Below, in pieces: positions 32,821 through 41,464 of a stretch of DNA of 64,000 nucleotides. This DNA comes from Streptomyces sp. NBC_00620 (GTDB taxonomy: Bacteria > Actinomycetota > Actinomycetes > Streptomycetales > Streptomycetaceae), in the NCBI RefSeq assembly GCF_026341825.1, contig NZ_JAPENY010000003.1, positions 1,364,001 to 1,428,000 of the forward strand. The letters run 5' to 3'. The first letter of the stretch is position 1. The number at the start of each line of letters is the position of its first letter. The notes beneath the pieces were generated by a model that saw only the letters and a list, made by a program, of their open reading frames with translations, did no database searches and had not been told where the DNA came from. The translations under genes were made by a program, and so were the position numbers.

Positions 32821-34334
32821 GACGTTGACGTTCCTTCCATGACGAGGTCGAGGACGCGGTGTTCGTCGAGTTCCCGGGCCGGGGCCGTGTGGACGACCCG
32901 CCCCTCGCGCAGGACGAGCACCCGGTCGGCGAGGCCGAGCACTTCGGGCACTTCGCTGGAGACCAGCAGGACGGCGAGGCCTTCGTCGGCCAGCCGCCGG
33001 ATGACGGCGTAGAGCTCGGCGCGGGCACCGACGTCGACGCCGCGGGTCGGCTCGTCGAGCAGCAGCACCCGGCAGCCGCGCAGCAGCCAGCGTGCGAGCA
33101 CGGCCTTCTGCTGGTTGCCGCCGGACAGCGTCCGGATCAGGGCGGAGGGGTTGTCGGGACGCAGCGACAGCTCCCGCGTAGCGGCCTGCGCGGCTCCCCG
33201 CTCGGCACCCCGGTCGATCCAACCCCCGCGTGAGAAGCGGGACATGGACGACACCGACACATTGCGGGTGACGGACTCCAGCATCAGCAGGGCCTGCGCC
33301 TTGCGCTCCTCGGGGGCGAGCCCGAGACCCGCACGCACCGCCGCGCGTACGCTGCCGGGTCGCAACGGCCGTCCCTCGACGAGGACTTGGCCGTGCGTCG
33401 CCTTGCGCGCCCCGTAGATCGTCTCCAGGATCTCGGAGCGTCCTGAGCCGACGAGCCCGGCAAGTCCGACGATCTCGCCGGGCCGCAGGTCGAGGTCGAG
33501 CGCCTCGAACTCCCCTGCCCGGGCCAGGCCTTGGACCTGGAGAACAGGTTCGCCGGGAGGCCGCGTCACGGGCCGGTCAGGGAACACGTACTCGACATTG
33601 CGGCCCGTCATCAGCGCCACCACCTCGCGTGTCGGCGTGGACTTCGCGGGCAGCCCGCCCGCCACCGCGCGCCCGTCCTTCAGCACGGTCACGCGGTCGC
33701 CGATGCGGCGGATCTCCTCCAGGCGGTGCGAGATGTAGACGACGGCGACACCGTCCGCGGTGAGGTCGCCGACGATGCGGAAGAGGTTGTCGACCTCGTC
33801 GGGGTCGAGGGCCGCGGACGGCTCGTCCATGACGATGAGGCGTACGTCGTGGGAGAGCGCCCGCGCCATGGAGACGATCTGCTGCTGGGCGGCGGACAGT
33901 TCACCGACGAGCCGCGCGGGATCGATCTCCGAATGACCGAGTCGCTTGAGCAGCGCGGCGGTCGACTCCTTCGCCGCCTTTCCCCGTACGACGAAACCGG
34001 CGGCCGTGGGTTCATGTCCGAGGTGGACGTTCTCGGCCACCGACAGGCCCTCCACCAGGTCGAGTTCCTGGTAGATGGTGGCGATACCGAGGCGCATGGC
34101 GGCGATCGGCGACCGGAGGATGACGTGGTCGCCGCGCCAGGTGATGGTGCCGTCGTCGGGCTGGTGGGCGCCGGCCAGCACCTTGATGAGGGTGGACTTC
34201 CCGGCGCCGTTCTGGCCGAGCAGGCAGTGCACTTCGCCGGCCTGGACGTCGAGGTCGACGCCGTCGAGGGCCCGGACTCCGGGGAACGATTTGGTGATTC
34301 CGGACATGGTGAGCAGCGGTGGTTCTGATGCCAT
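32817..34334 (-). CDS. Sugar ABC transporter ATP-binding protein, two tandem ABC domains
   Basis: The 505-aa protein starts at ATG 34334. Domain 1 has Walker A GQNGAGKST near residue 40, LSAAQQQIVSMARAL and Walker B LIVMDEPSAALD. Domain 2 has a degenerate Walker A (GLVGSGRSEIL), the signature LSGGNQQKAVLARWL and Walker B VLLLDEPTRGVD. This double architecture with a weakened second site is normal for the ribose/xylose (RbsA-like) class. It energises uptake with the permease encoded next. Confidence 0.94.
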   Translation of the reverse strand: MASEPPLLTMSGITKSFPGVRALDGVDLDVQAGEVHCLLGQNGAGKSTLIKVLAGAHQPDDGTITWRGDHVILRSPIAAMRLGIATIYQELDLVEGLSVAENVHLGHEPTAAGFVVRGKAAKESTAALLKRLGHSEIDPARLVGELSAAQQQIVSMARALSHDVRLIVMDEPSAALDPDEVDNLFRIVGDLTADGVAVVYISHRLEEIRRIGDRVTVLKDGRAVAGGLPAKSTPTREVVALMTGRNVEYVFPDRPVTRPPGEPVLQVQGLARAGEFEALDLDLRPGEIVGLAGLVGSGRSEILETIYGARKATHGQVLVEGRPLRPGSVRAAVRAGLGLAPEERKAQALLMLESVTRNVSVSSMSRFSRGGWIDRGAERGAAQAATRELSLRPDNPSALIRTLSGGNQQKAVLARWLLRGCRVLLLDEPTRGVDVGARAELYAVIRRLADEGLAVLLVSSEVPEVLGLADRVLVLREGRVVHTAPARELDEHRVLDLVMEGTSTS

Positions 34335-34432
34335 GGCTGTTCCCTTTGGCAGGCGTGCGGGCCGGTTTCAGGGCAGGGCGGAGCAGGGCGCTGTACGGGT
34401 GAGGTGACTCGAGGCCGAACGGGCCGCGAGCC

Positions 34433-35623
34433 TTACGCGGGTGAGAACAGGTGGTCGCTGATGAGCCGGGCCCCGCCGATGACTCCGGCGGTCGGGCCCA
34501 ACTCCCCGAGAACGATGGGCAGGTTGCCGGTCGCCAGGGGCAGCGACTGGCGGTAGACCTGGGTGCGGATCGCGGCGAGCAGGGTGTGGCCGAGACCCGT
34601 CACCCCGCCGCCGATCACCACCAGGCCCGGATTGAAGAAGCTGACGAGGCCGGCGATGACCTGACCTGTTCGGTTTCCGCCTTCGCGGATCAGGTCGAGC
34701 GCGGTGGCGTCTCCCGCGGCGGCCGCGGCGGCGACATCGACGGCGCTCAGGCTGCCGTTCGCCTCCAGCCGGGTCGCGAGATCCGCCGAATGCCCTTGCT
34801 GGGCGGCCTCCGTGGCGTCGCGGGCGAGCGCGGCGCCGCTGAAGTGGGCCTCCAGGCAGCCCCGGTTGCCGCAGGCGCAGGGCCGGCCGTCGGGCACGGC
34901 CTGGATGTGCCCGATGTCGCCGGCGCTTCCCGTCGTACCGCGGTAGACCTCACCGCCGACGACGATGCCGCAGCCGATTCCCGTACCGATCTTGACGCAG
35001 AGGAAGTCGCCCACGGAGCGTGCTACGCCCGCGTGCTGCTCCCCCATGGCCATCAGGTTCACGTCGTTGTCGACCATGACGGGGCAGCCGAGATCCTGGC
35101 TGAGTGCCTCCCGGACGGGGAAGCCGTCCCAGCCGGGCATGATCGGCGGGGCGACGGGGATGCCTTCGGGGAACCGGACGGGTCCCGGTACGCCGATCCC
35201 GGCGCCGTCGAACCCCTCCGCAAGCCCCGAGGCCCTCAACTTGGCCGCCATGGCGAGGACTTGCTCGAAGACCGCGACCGGGCCCTCGCGTACGTCCATG
35301 GGCTGGTTGATGTGTCCGAGGACTTCCAGCTCGGCGTTGGTGACGGCCACGTCGATCGAGGTCGCGCCGATGTCGACGCCCAGGAAGCGCAGCGCCGGTG
35401 CGAGCCGGATGTTGTGGGAGCGGCGGCCACCGCGGGACGCGGCGAGTCCGTCGGCCACCACGAGCCCGGTCTCCAGGAGCCGTTCCACCTCGACGGCCAG
35501 CTTCGACCGCGAGAGGTCGACCTGATCGCCCAGCTGGGCCCGGGAGTTGGGGCCGCCGTCACGCAACAGCCGCAGCAGCCGGGCCTGGTGCGCGTTGGCG
35601 GGTCGTGCCGTCATACGTCTCAC
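34433..35623 (-). CDS. ROK-family transcriptional regulator
   Basis: The 396-aa protein starts at GTG 35623, five bases after GGAGGGG; the in-frame ATG at 35614 is too far from it. An N-terminal winged helix (ARLLRLLRDGGPNSRAQLGDQVDLSRSKLAVEVERL) precedes the ROK sugar-kinase-like domain with LGVDIGATSIDVAV (phosphate loop), IGVPGPV, VMVDNDVNLMAMGE and the zinc motif CACGNRGCLEAH. It lies directly upstream of the sugar ABC operon on the same strand and most likely controls it in response to the imported sugar. Confidence 0.92.
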   Translation of the reverse strand: MRRMTARPANAHQARLLRLLRDGGPNSRAQLGDQVDLSRSKLAVEVERLLETGLVVADGLAASRGGRRSHNIRLAPALRFLGVDIGATSIDVAVTNAELEVLGHINQPMDVREGPVAVFEQVLAMAAKLRASGLAEGFDGAGIGVPGPVRFPEGIPVAPPIMPGWDGFPVREALSQDLGCPVMVDNDVNLMAMGEQHAGVARSVGDFLCVKIGTGIGCGIVVGGEVYRGTTGSAGDIGHIQAVPDGRPCACGNRGCLEAHFSGAALARDATEAAQQGHSADLATRLEANGSLSAVDVAAAAAAGDATALDLIREGGNRTGQVIAGLVSFFNPGLVVIGGGVTGLGHTLLAAIRTQVYRQSLPLATGNLPIVLGELGPTAGVIGGARLISDHLFSPA

Positions 35624-35788
35624 GAGCCCCTCCCCGCCTCAATTGGCTTGCGTCCACCAGTTCCGGCCACTTCGCCGGACCTGCTTTCGAGTGGAACGTA
35701 GCAGCGGCTGCCTGGGGTGGGAAGAAGTCGCGCACAGATTGCCGCCAACTTTCTCCACTGACAGGACAAAGGCGGGCCCCCGGGCATG

Positions 35789-35820
35789 AAAAACGGGCCA
35801 CAGCCGAGACTGTGACCCGC
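35789..35820 (-). terminator. Intrinsic terminator of the GntR gene
   Basis: Read on the minus strand, GGGTCACAG (35818-35810) pairs with CTGTGGCCC (35803-35795) with one mismatch around a 6-base loop and is followed by GTTTTTC. A stem followed by a T run is the classic intrinsic form and is rare in this GC-rich window. It lies about 30 bases after the GntR stop. Confidence 0.7.
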
Positions 35821-35847
35821 TCTCCTGGTGTCCGTGACGCGGTCGGC

Positions 35848-36522
35848 CTACTTCTCCCGCTCGTGGTACATCTTCCGCGTGTGTTCCGTGTGGGTGCGCA
35901 TGACCGCCGTGGCGCGCTGTTCGTCACGCTCCGCGATCGCCGCGATCAGCTCGCGGTGCTCGATCCAGGACTGCCGGCCGCGCTGCCTGGCGACCGGCGT
36001 GTAGTACCAGCGGACCCGCCGGTCGACCTGTGCGGCCAGCTCGGCGAGGACGGTGTTGCCCGCGAGTTCCATGACCTTCGCGTGCAGCCGGGCGTTCGTC
36101 GCGACCGCGCCGTCCACGTCATCGGCCGCGACCGCACGCTCACCCTCCGCACACAGCTCTTCGAGGGCGGCGATGGCCTCGGCGCCCGCGTTGGCGGCGG
36201 CGAGCCGGGCGGCCTCGGCCTCCAGGAGCGTACGCACCGTGAGGAGCTGGTCCGCCTCCTCCTCGGTCGGCTCGTGCACGAAGGCACCCTGGGCGGGTCG
36301 CAGATCCACCCACCCCTCGGTGCTGAGACGCTGCAGGGCCTCGCGCACCGGCTGCCGGGACACCCCGAGGTGCCCGGCGAGTTCACTCTCGACGAGATGC
36401 TGGCCCGGCGCCAGGGCGCGGGTGGTGATGAGTTCGAGCAGCGCCTCGTAGACGCGGTCGCGCAGCGGGCCGGGCCGTTCGAGCTTGGGTACCGCACCCT
36501 GCGGCAGTCCTGTCGACAACAT
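35848..36522 (-). CDS. GntR-family regulator, FadR/FCD type
   Basis: The 224-aa protein starts at ATG 36522 behind GGAGGGG with 6-base spacing. The winged helix is LRDRVYEALLELITTRALAPGQHLVESELAGHLGVSRQPVREALQRLSTEGWV (residues 20-75). The helical FCD domain follows, with NARLHAKVMELAGN and HRELIAAIAERDEQRATAVMRTHTEH carrying the His residues that bind metal and ligand (usually a carboxylic acid). A 29-bp palindrome lies just upstream, suggesting autoregulation. An acid such as oxalate as effector is plausible from the neighbouring OFA carrier but unproven. Confidence 0.92.
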   Translation of the reverse strand: MLSTGLPQGAVPKLERPGPLRDRVYEALLELITTRALAPGQHLVESELAGHLGVSRQPVREALQRLSTEGWVDLRPAQGAFVHEPTEEEADQLLTVRTLLEAEAARLAAANAGAEAIAALEELCAEGERAVAADDVDGAVATNARLHAKVMELAGNTVLAELAAQVDRRVRWYYTPVARQRGRQSWIEHRELIAAIAERDEQRATAVMRTHTEHTRKMYHEREK

Positions 36523-36557
36523 CACGGTCCCCTCCTGGGCAGCGTTGTCGCTGCATT

Positions 36558-36586
36558 GCGAAAGCCAATTATGAATTGTCTTTCGC
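36558..36586. promoter_or_regulatory. 29-bp near-perfect palindrome upstream of the GntR gene
   Basis: The arms GCGAAAGCCAATT (36558-36570) and AATTGTCTTTCGC (36574-36586) pair at 12 of 13 positions around ATG. The centre is about 50 bases before the GntR start codon, a usual place for an autoregulatory operator that also overlaps the promoter. Confidence 0.75.
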
Positions 36587-36657
36587 CTACAGTCTACGGC
36601 GCACAAAGGCCAGCAGGCACAGGAGTTGGGCTCTTCACACCATGATGAGAGAGCTGT

Positions 36658-37596
36658 TCACGGGCAACGGACGACCTGTCCGGCGTACGACAGGTTCCCA
36701 CCGAAGCCGAACAGCAGGACGGGGTCGCCCGTGGAGAGTTCCCCGCGCTCCACGAGCTTGGAGAAGGCGAGCGGAATGCTCGCCGCGGAGGTGTTCCCGG
36801 ATTCGACGACGTCACGCGCGACGACGGCGTTGACCGCGCCGATCTTCTCGGCGAGGGGCTCGATGATGCGCAGGTTCGCCTGGTGCAGGACGACCCCGGC
36901 GAGGTCCTCGGGGGCGAGTCCCGCGCGCTCGCAGGCCTTGCGGGCGATGGCCGGGAGCTGGGTCGTCGCCCAGCGGTAGACGCTCTGCCCCTCCTGCGCG
37001 AACCGCGAGGGCGTCCCCTCGATCCGCACCGCGTTCCCCATCTCGGGCACCGAGCCCCACAGCACCGGGCCGATCCCCGGCTCGTCGGTCGCCTCGACCA
37101 CGGCGGCCCCCGCCCCGTCGCCGACGAGCACACAGGTCGTCCGGTCGCTCCAGTCCGCCACGTCGGACATCTTGTCGGCGCCGATGACGAGGGCGCGGGT
37201 CGCGGCGCCCGCGCGCACGGTGTGGTCCGCGGTGGCCAGCGCATGGGTGAAGCCCGCGCAGACGACGTTGATGTCCATCGCGGCGGGCGAGGGGATGCCG
37301 AGCCGGTTGGCGACCCGGGCGGCCATGTTCGGGGAGCGGTCGACCGCCGTGGACGTGGCGACCAGGACCAGGTCGATGTCACTGGGGGTCAGGCCGGCCG
37401 CGGCGAGCGCCTTGGCGGCGGCGTGCGCGGCCAGCTCGTCGACGGGCTCGTCCGGACCGGCGATGTGCCGCGTGCGGATGCCCACCCGGCTTCTGATCCA
37501 CTCGTCGCTGGTGTCCACCAGGCCCGCCAGATCCTCATTGGTGAGCACCTTGGCGGGCTGGTAGTGACCGACGGCGGCGATCCGTGAGCCATTCAT
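36658..37596 (-). CDS. Beta-ketoacyl-ACP synthase III (FabH-like)
   Basis: The 312-aa thiolase-fold protein starts at ATG 37596. The catalytic triad is visible: Cys in INVVCAGFTHAL (about residue 110), His in VVLHQANLRIIEPL and Asn in ESGNTSAASIPLAF. N-terminal DTSDEWIRSRVGIRTRHI is typical of FabH. No other fatty-acid synthesis gene lies nearby, so it is a stand-alone KAS III that may start a special fatty acid or transfer acyl groups. It faces the same way as the GntR gene but is separated by 135 bases containing the palindrome. Confidence 0.92.
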   Translation of the reverse strand: MNGSRIAAVGHYQPAKVLTNEDLAGLVDTSDEWIRSRVGIRTRHIAGPDEPVDELAAHAAAKALAAAGLTPSDIDLVLVATSTAVDRSPNMAARVANRLGIPSPAAMDINVVCAGFTHALATADHTVRAGAATRALVIGADKMSDVADWSDRTTCVLVGDGAGAAVVEATDEPGIGPVLWGSVPEMGNAVRIEGTPSRFAQEGQSVYRWATTQLPAIARKACERAGLAPEDLAGVVLHQANLRIIEPLAEKIGAVNAVVARDVVESGNTSAASIPLAFSKLVERGELSTGDPVLLFGFGGNLSYAGQVVRCP

Positions 37597-37731
37597 GGAT
37601 GGGTCCCCCTCATTGTGGGTAGCGGGATCCTCCAGTCTGATCAGTGACCCATGGGTACGACGGCAGGTAATGCCACAGGATTGGGGCGCCAGGCTTGTCG
37701 GCTTCTGTCAGCCCGTCGGGCGCCCGAACGG

Positions 37732-37869
37732 TCATCCCGTGAACAGCTGAGTCGCCTTCTGTACGAGCTCGTACACCCCGTAGGCGAGCGGTGCCCCCAC
37801 CCAGAGCCAGGCGAAGGCGATGAGGGGCCGCCGGTCAGGCGTGTCAGGCGGACTGCTGCTGCTGGACAT
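37732..37869 (-). CDS. MFS transporter small subunit (single-span membrane protein)
   Basis: This 45-aa protein starts at ATG 37869 with GGAGG six bases upstream, inside the end of the OFA transporter gene (26-base overlap, different frame). After a short Ser/Pro-rich start it has one membrane span, PLIAFAWLWVGAPLAYGVYELV, and ends QKATQLFTG. Such mini-proteins are known beside OFA-type MFS genes in actinomycetes and are presumed accessory subunits. Longer in-frame starts exist but overlap the transporter more and lack the strong ribosome site. Confidence 0.75.
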   Translation of the reverse strand: MSSSSSPPDTPDRRPLIAFAWLWVGAPLAYGVYELVQKATQLFTG

Positions 37870-39169
37870 CGGTGGCCTCCCTGGGGGCGGGGATGTGGTG
37901 CCGGACGTGGACGGGTCGTACGAGCTCATTGGCCACGAAGCCGACGGCGAGCAGGCCGATCATGATCAGGAACGACAGACCGTAGAGCGAGGAGCCGGAC
38001 TTGCCCGCCTCCTCCTGCCGGTCGGCGATCCAGTTCACGATCAGCGGACCGAGGACACCCGCCGTGGACCAGGCGGTGAGCAGCCGGCCGTGGATCGCGC
38101 CGACCTGGTAGGTGCCGAAGAGGTCCTTCAGATAGGCGGGGATGGTCGCGAAGCCGCCGCCGTAGAAGGAGAGGATCACCAGCGCGCAGAGGATGAAGAG
38201 GGGCTTGGACGAGTCGCCGAACCAGGCGATGGACGCGTACATCAGCGCGCCGACACCGAGGTAGACGCGGTAGATGTTCTTGCGTCCGATCAGGTCGGAC
38301 GTCGAGGACCAGCCGATACGGCCCGCCATGTTGGCCGCGGAGAGCAGGGCGACGAATCCGGCCGCGGCCGAGACCGACACCGGTGTGGAGGAATCCGCGA
38401 AGAAGTCCGTGATCATCGGGGCGGCCTTCTCCAGGATGCCGATGCCCGCGGTCACGTTCATGCAGAGGATCACCCACAGGCACCAGAACTGCGGGGTGCG
38501 TACGGCGTTCCGGGCGGAGACCTGCACACCTTCGAGGGCGCTCGGTCCTGCGGCGACGGGCTTCTCGCCGCGCGGCACGCGGACCAGCAGCACACCGAGC
38601 GACATGAAGACGGCGTACGTCAGCCCGTGCACGAGGAAGGCGAGCGCGATCCCGGAGGAGTCGGAGCCGAAGGACTCCAGCATCTGTGCGGACCACGGCG
38701 AGGCGATCAGCGCGCCGCCGCCGAAGCCCATGATCGCGATGCCGGTGGCCATGCCCGGCCTGTCCGGGAACCACTTGATCAGGGTCGAGACGGGTGAGAT
38801 GTAGCCGATGCCGAGGCCGATGCCGCCGACGAATCCGTAGCCGAACACGATCAGCCAGTACTGCTCGGTGGCGGCGCCGAGCGCGGCGATCAGGAAGCCG
38901 GAGGAGAAGCAGACGAGGGCGACGGTCATCGCCCAGCGCGGCCCGTTGCGCTCCACGAGCGTGCCGCCGAACGCGGCGGACAGGCCGAGCATGACGATGC
39001 CGAGCTGGAAGGGCAGCGCGCTCTGGGTACCGCTGAGGTCGAGCGCGGATTCGAGCGGCGGCTTGAAGACGCTCCAGGCGTAGGCCTGGCCGATGGAAAG
39101 GTGGACGGACAGGGCCGCGGGCGGGACGAGCCAGCGGCTCCAGCCGGGGGGTGCGACAGGGGGGCTCAT
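37844..39169 (-). CDS. MFS transporter, OFA (oxalate/formate antiporter) family
   Basis: The 441-aa protein starts at ATG 39169 (SPPVAPPGWSRWLVPPAALSVHLSIGQAYAWSVF). The first span with HLSIGQAYAWSVF, the GFGFVGGIGLGIGYISP-like segment (GYGFVGGIGLGIGYISP), KWFPDRPGMATG and SDLIGRKN are characteristic of OFA carriers. Twelve spans are predicted. It differs from the two tandem OFA-like genes at 12-15 kb, being closer to the classic OxlT-like form and paired with a small subunit. It is divergent from the PanE-like gene. Confidence 0.92.
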   Translation of the reverse strand: MSPPVAPPGWSRWLVPPAALSVHLSIGQAYAWSVFKPPLESALDLSGTQSALPFQLGIVMLGLSAAFGGTLVERNGPRWAMTVALVCFSSGFLIAALGAATEQYWLIVFGYGFVGGIGLGIGYISPVSTLIKWFPDRPGMATGIAIMGFGGGALIASPWSAQMLESFGSDSSGIALAFLVHGLTYAVFMSLGVLLVRVPRGEKPVAAGPSALEGVQVSARNAVRTPQFWCLWVILCMNVTAGIGILEKAAPMITDFFADSSTPVSVSAAAGFVALLSAANMAGRIGWSSTSDLIGRKNIYRVYLGVGALMYASIAWFGDSSKPLFILCALVILSFYGGGFATIPAYLKDLFGTYQVGAIHGRLLTAWSTAGVLGPLIVNWIADRQEEAGKSGSSLYGLSFLIMIGLLAVGFVANELVRPVHVRHHIPAPREATDVQQQQSA

Positions 39170-39556
39170 GATCCGGAACGATAGGAAGCGGTTGCGCGTT
39201 GGGGAACCCGCCCGGCAAAAACTCGTCGACGGTATGCGATGAGCGGTATGCCTGACGCGACGAGCGGCGACCGGGGCGGGGTGAACGGTCCCCCGGAGGT
39301 CGCACGGAAGCCAACGAAACCGAGCGCGAGAGCCGACCGGACAGGTCGCGGAAGCTGACGGAACGGGTACCGAGCGCCGACCGAACACCTCACGGCAGCC
39401 GGCCGACCGCCTCGCAAAAACCGCGCAAAAGCAGCGCAGGCCGCCACCCACGTGCTGTCCCAACCCTTGCCGCCCATCATTCCATCCTGTAGACAATATT
39501 TCGTCGACAGAGTTCGGCAGTTCCTCGGTACCCTCGACCGAACGGAGCGCCACACA
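39170..39556. other. Divergent intergenic region between OFA transporter and PanE-like gene
   Basis: No gene is visible in these 387 bases. It must hold promoters for both directions. The clearest structure is CTGTAGAC-N8-GTCGACAG at 39487-39510 (7 of 8 arm bases pair), about 50 bases before the PanE-like start. Several Arg/Pro-codon-like GC-rich repeats of the word CCGACCG/ACCGAAC occur but make no defined array. Confidence 0.55.
39487..39510. promoter_or_regulatory. Inverted repeat before the PanE-like gene
   Basis: CTGTAGAC (39487-39494) and GTCGACAG (39503-39510) match at 7 of 8 paired positions with an 8-base spacer, the same arm and spacer lengths as the site at 10425-10448, although the arm sequences differ. 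Confidence 0.5.
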
Positions 39557-40528
39557 GTGAAAGTCGCAGTTCTGGGCGCCGGTGCGATCGGCGCCTACGT
39601 CGGCGCCGCGCTGCACCGCGCAGGCGCCGATGTGCACCTCGTCGCCCGTGGACCGCATCTCGCGGCCATGAGGCAGCACGGAGTCCGCGTGCTCAGCCCC
39701 CGCGGTGACTTCACCGCGCGTGCCCACGCCACCGAAGACCCGGCCGAGATCGGTCCGGTCGACTACGTCTTCCTGGGCCTGAAGGCCAACTCGTACGCGG
39801 CGTGCGGGCCGCTGATCGAGCCACTGCTGCACGACAACACGGCGGTGATCGCCGCCCAGAACGGCATCCCCTGGTGGTACTTCCACCAGCACGGCGGGCC
39901 GCACGACGGCCAGCGCATCGAGAGTGTGGACCCCGACGGCGCGGTCAGTGCGGTGCTCGCGCCCGAACGGGCCATCGGATGCGTGGTCTATGCCGCGACG
40001 GAGCTGGAAGGACCGGGAGTCGTACGCCATCTCGAAGGCACCCGGTTCTCCATCGGCGAGCCCGACCGGTCGCTCTCGAAGCGCTGTCAGGAGTTCAGCG
40101 AGGCCATGCAGGAGGGCGGGCTCAAGTGCCCGGTCGAGCAGGACCTGCGCAACGACATCTGGCTCAAGCTGCTCGGCAACATCTCCTTCAACCCCATCAG
40201 CGCGCTGTCCCGCGCGACGATGCGGCAGATGTGCCTGCACGGCGGCACGCGCAAGGTCATCGAGATCATGATGGCCGAGACGCTGGCGGTCGCGGAGGCC
40301 CTCGGCTGCAAGGTGGGCATCTCCATCGAGCGGCGGCTCGCCGGAGCGGAACGCGTCGGCGACCACCGCACCTCCACGCTCCAGGACCTGGAGCGCGGCA
40401 AACCACTCGAACTCGACGTGCTGCTCGCGGCCGTCGTGGAGCTGGCGGAGATCACCGAGGTCCCGGTGCCGACGCTCCGTACCGTCCACGCCATCTCGGA
40501 TCTGCTCGCGCTCAGGACCGCGGCATGA
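39557..40528 (+). CDS. Ketopantoate reductase (PanE/ApbA)-family oxidoreductase, possible oxalyl-CoA reductase
   Basis: The 323-aa protein starts at GTG 39557. The NADPH motif KVAVLGAGAIGAYVGAALHRAG and the C-terminal KLLGNISFNPISALSRATM with the family's Asn/Ser residues define the ketopantoate reductase fold; the catalytic Lys lies in the conserved helix before it. The stretch AAQNGIPWWYFHQHGG is unlike housekeeping PanE and recalls PanE2-type proteins in oxalate gene clusters, where reduction of oxalyl-CoA to glyoxylate is reported. Its neighbours here (OFA carrier, formate dehydrogenase remnant, FdhD) favour that reading, but 2-dehydropantoate reduction remains possible. Confidence 0.85.
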   Translation: MKVAVLGAGAIGAYVGAALHRAGADVHLVARGPHLAAMRQHGVRVLSPRGDFTARAHATEDPAEIGPVDYVFLGLKANSYAACGPLIEPLLHDNTAVIAAQNGIPWWYFHQHGGPHDGQRIESVDPDGAVSAVLAPERAIGCVVYAATELEGPGVVRHLEGTRFSIGEPDRSLSKRCQEFSEAMQEGGLKCPVEQDLRNDIWLKLLGNISFNPISALSRATMRQMCLHGGTRKVIEIMMAETLAVAEALGCKVGISIERRLAGAERVGDHRTSTLQDLERGKPLELDVLLAAVVELAEITEVPVPTLRTVHAISDLLALRTAA

Positions 40529-41337
40529 GGAGACCCGATCCGCAGGTCCACGCCAGGCCCGCCCACCCGCCGGTCCTGGACGTCGGCGCCGACATCGCGC
40601 TGGCCCACGCGGTCGGCCGCGAGATCATCCACGCCGACCTCGCCGACCAGGCGTTCATCGAGCGGGAGACGAGCGGTTTCGAGGAGTACAGACAGCTGGT
40701 GGAGCCGTGGACCCCGTCCCTTGCCGCGAAGGTGACGGGCGTACCGGCGTCCGCCGTACGGGAGTTGGCGCAGGCGTACGCGCGGGCACCCGGCACGGCC
40801 GAGCCGCCCGACGGCGCCGGCATGGACCATGTACGCGCACTCGCCAACCTGTCGCTGCTGACCGGGCACTTGGGCGTGGCCGGCGGTGCTCGCGCGCCCT
40901 TCGCACTCGTCCGGCACGACCCGCCCGTCGACCTGACGGACGAGCGGTACCCGATCCGGCTCACCACGGGACGCCGCCTCGACACCGCGGTGCGCGGCGG
41001 TTCCGCTCCGTCGCCGCGGCGGCGGAGCGGGTGCGTCGAGCTGTGCCCGGAGGACGCGGAGCGCTACGGCGTGGCCGTCGGCGAGGAGGTACGGGTCTCC
41101 TCGCGGCGGGGCTCGGTGGTGGTGCCGGTGTGGGTCGACACCGAGCTGCGGCCCGGACTCGCGTTCATGGCGGCCGCGCACGTTCCCGACGAGGTGGACA
41201 CCGGCCTGCTGGCGGTCGGGGCGAACTGCCCCATCGCCGGCACGGCGGAGTTCACGGCTTCGGCGATCCGGATCGAGAGGCTGCCGGCCGGGACCCGGCG
41301 GCCCGCGGGCGAGGGGGTGGAGTGGGCCGCCGGCTGA
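40525..41337 (+). pseudogene. Formate dehydrogenase alpha-like (molybdopterin oxidoreductase) remnant
   Basis: This 270-aa frame overlaps the PanE-like stop (ATGA). Two separate stretches of formate dehydrogenase are fused: ADIALAHAVGREIIHADLADQAFIERETSGFEEYRQ from the middle of the catalytic subunit, and the C-terminal dinucleotide-binding domain (IRLTTGRRLDT to NCPIAGTAEFTASAIRIERL). The Fe-S and active-site Cys/Sec region and most molybdopterin ligands are missing. It cannot be an active formate dehydrogenase. The open frame without stops suggests either recent in-frame loss or retention for another role. Confidence 0.75.
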
Positions 41338-41464
41338 TCCTGCGCGTGCAGGACAATGGGACCGTGAAGGTCATCTCACCGCCCGTCGGTCCGGTGATCC
41401 ACGGATACCTCCGCATCAAGGGCCGCTCAGGCCACCAGTACGTACAGAACCGGGGCTGATCAAC

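Noticed and set aside
41365..41459. Small ORF between the formate dehydrogenase remnant and fdhD
   Set aside because: A GTG start with no clear ribosome site and no recognisable product; left unannotated.
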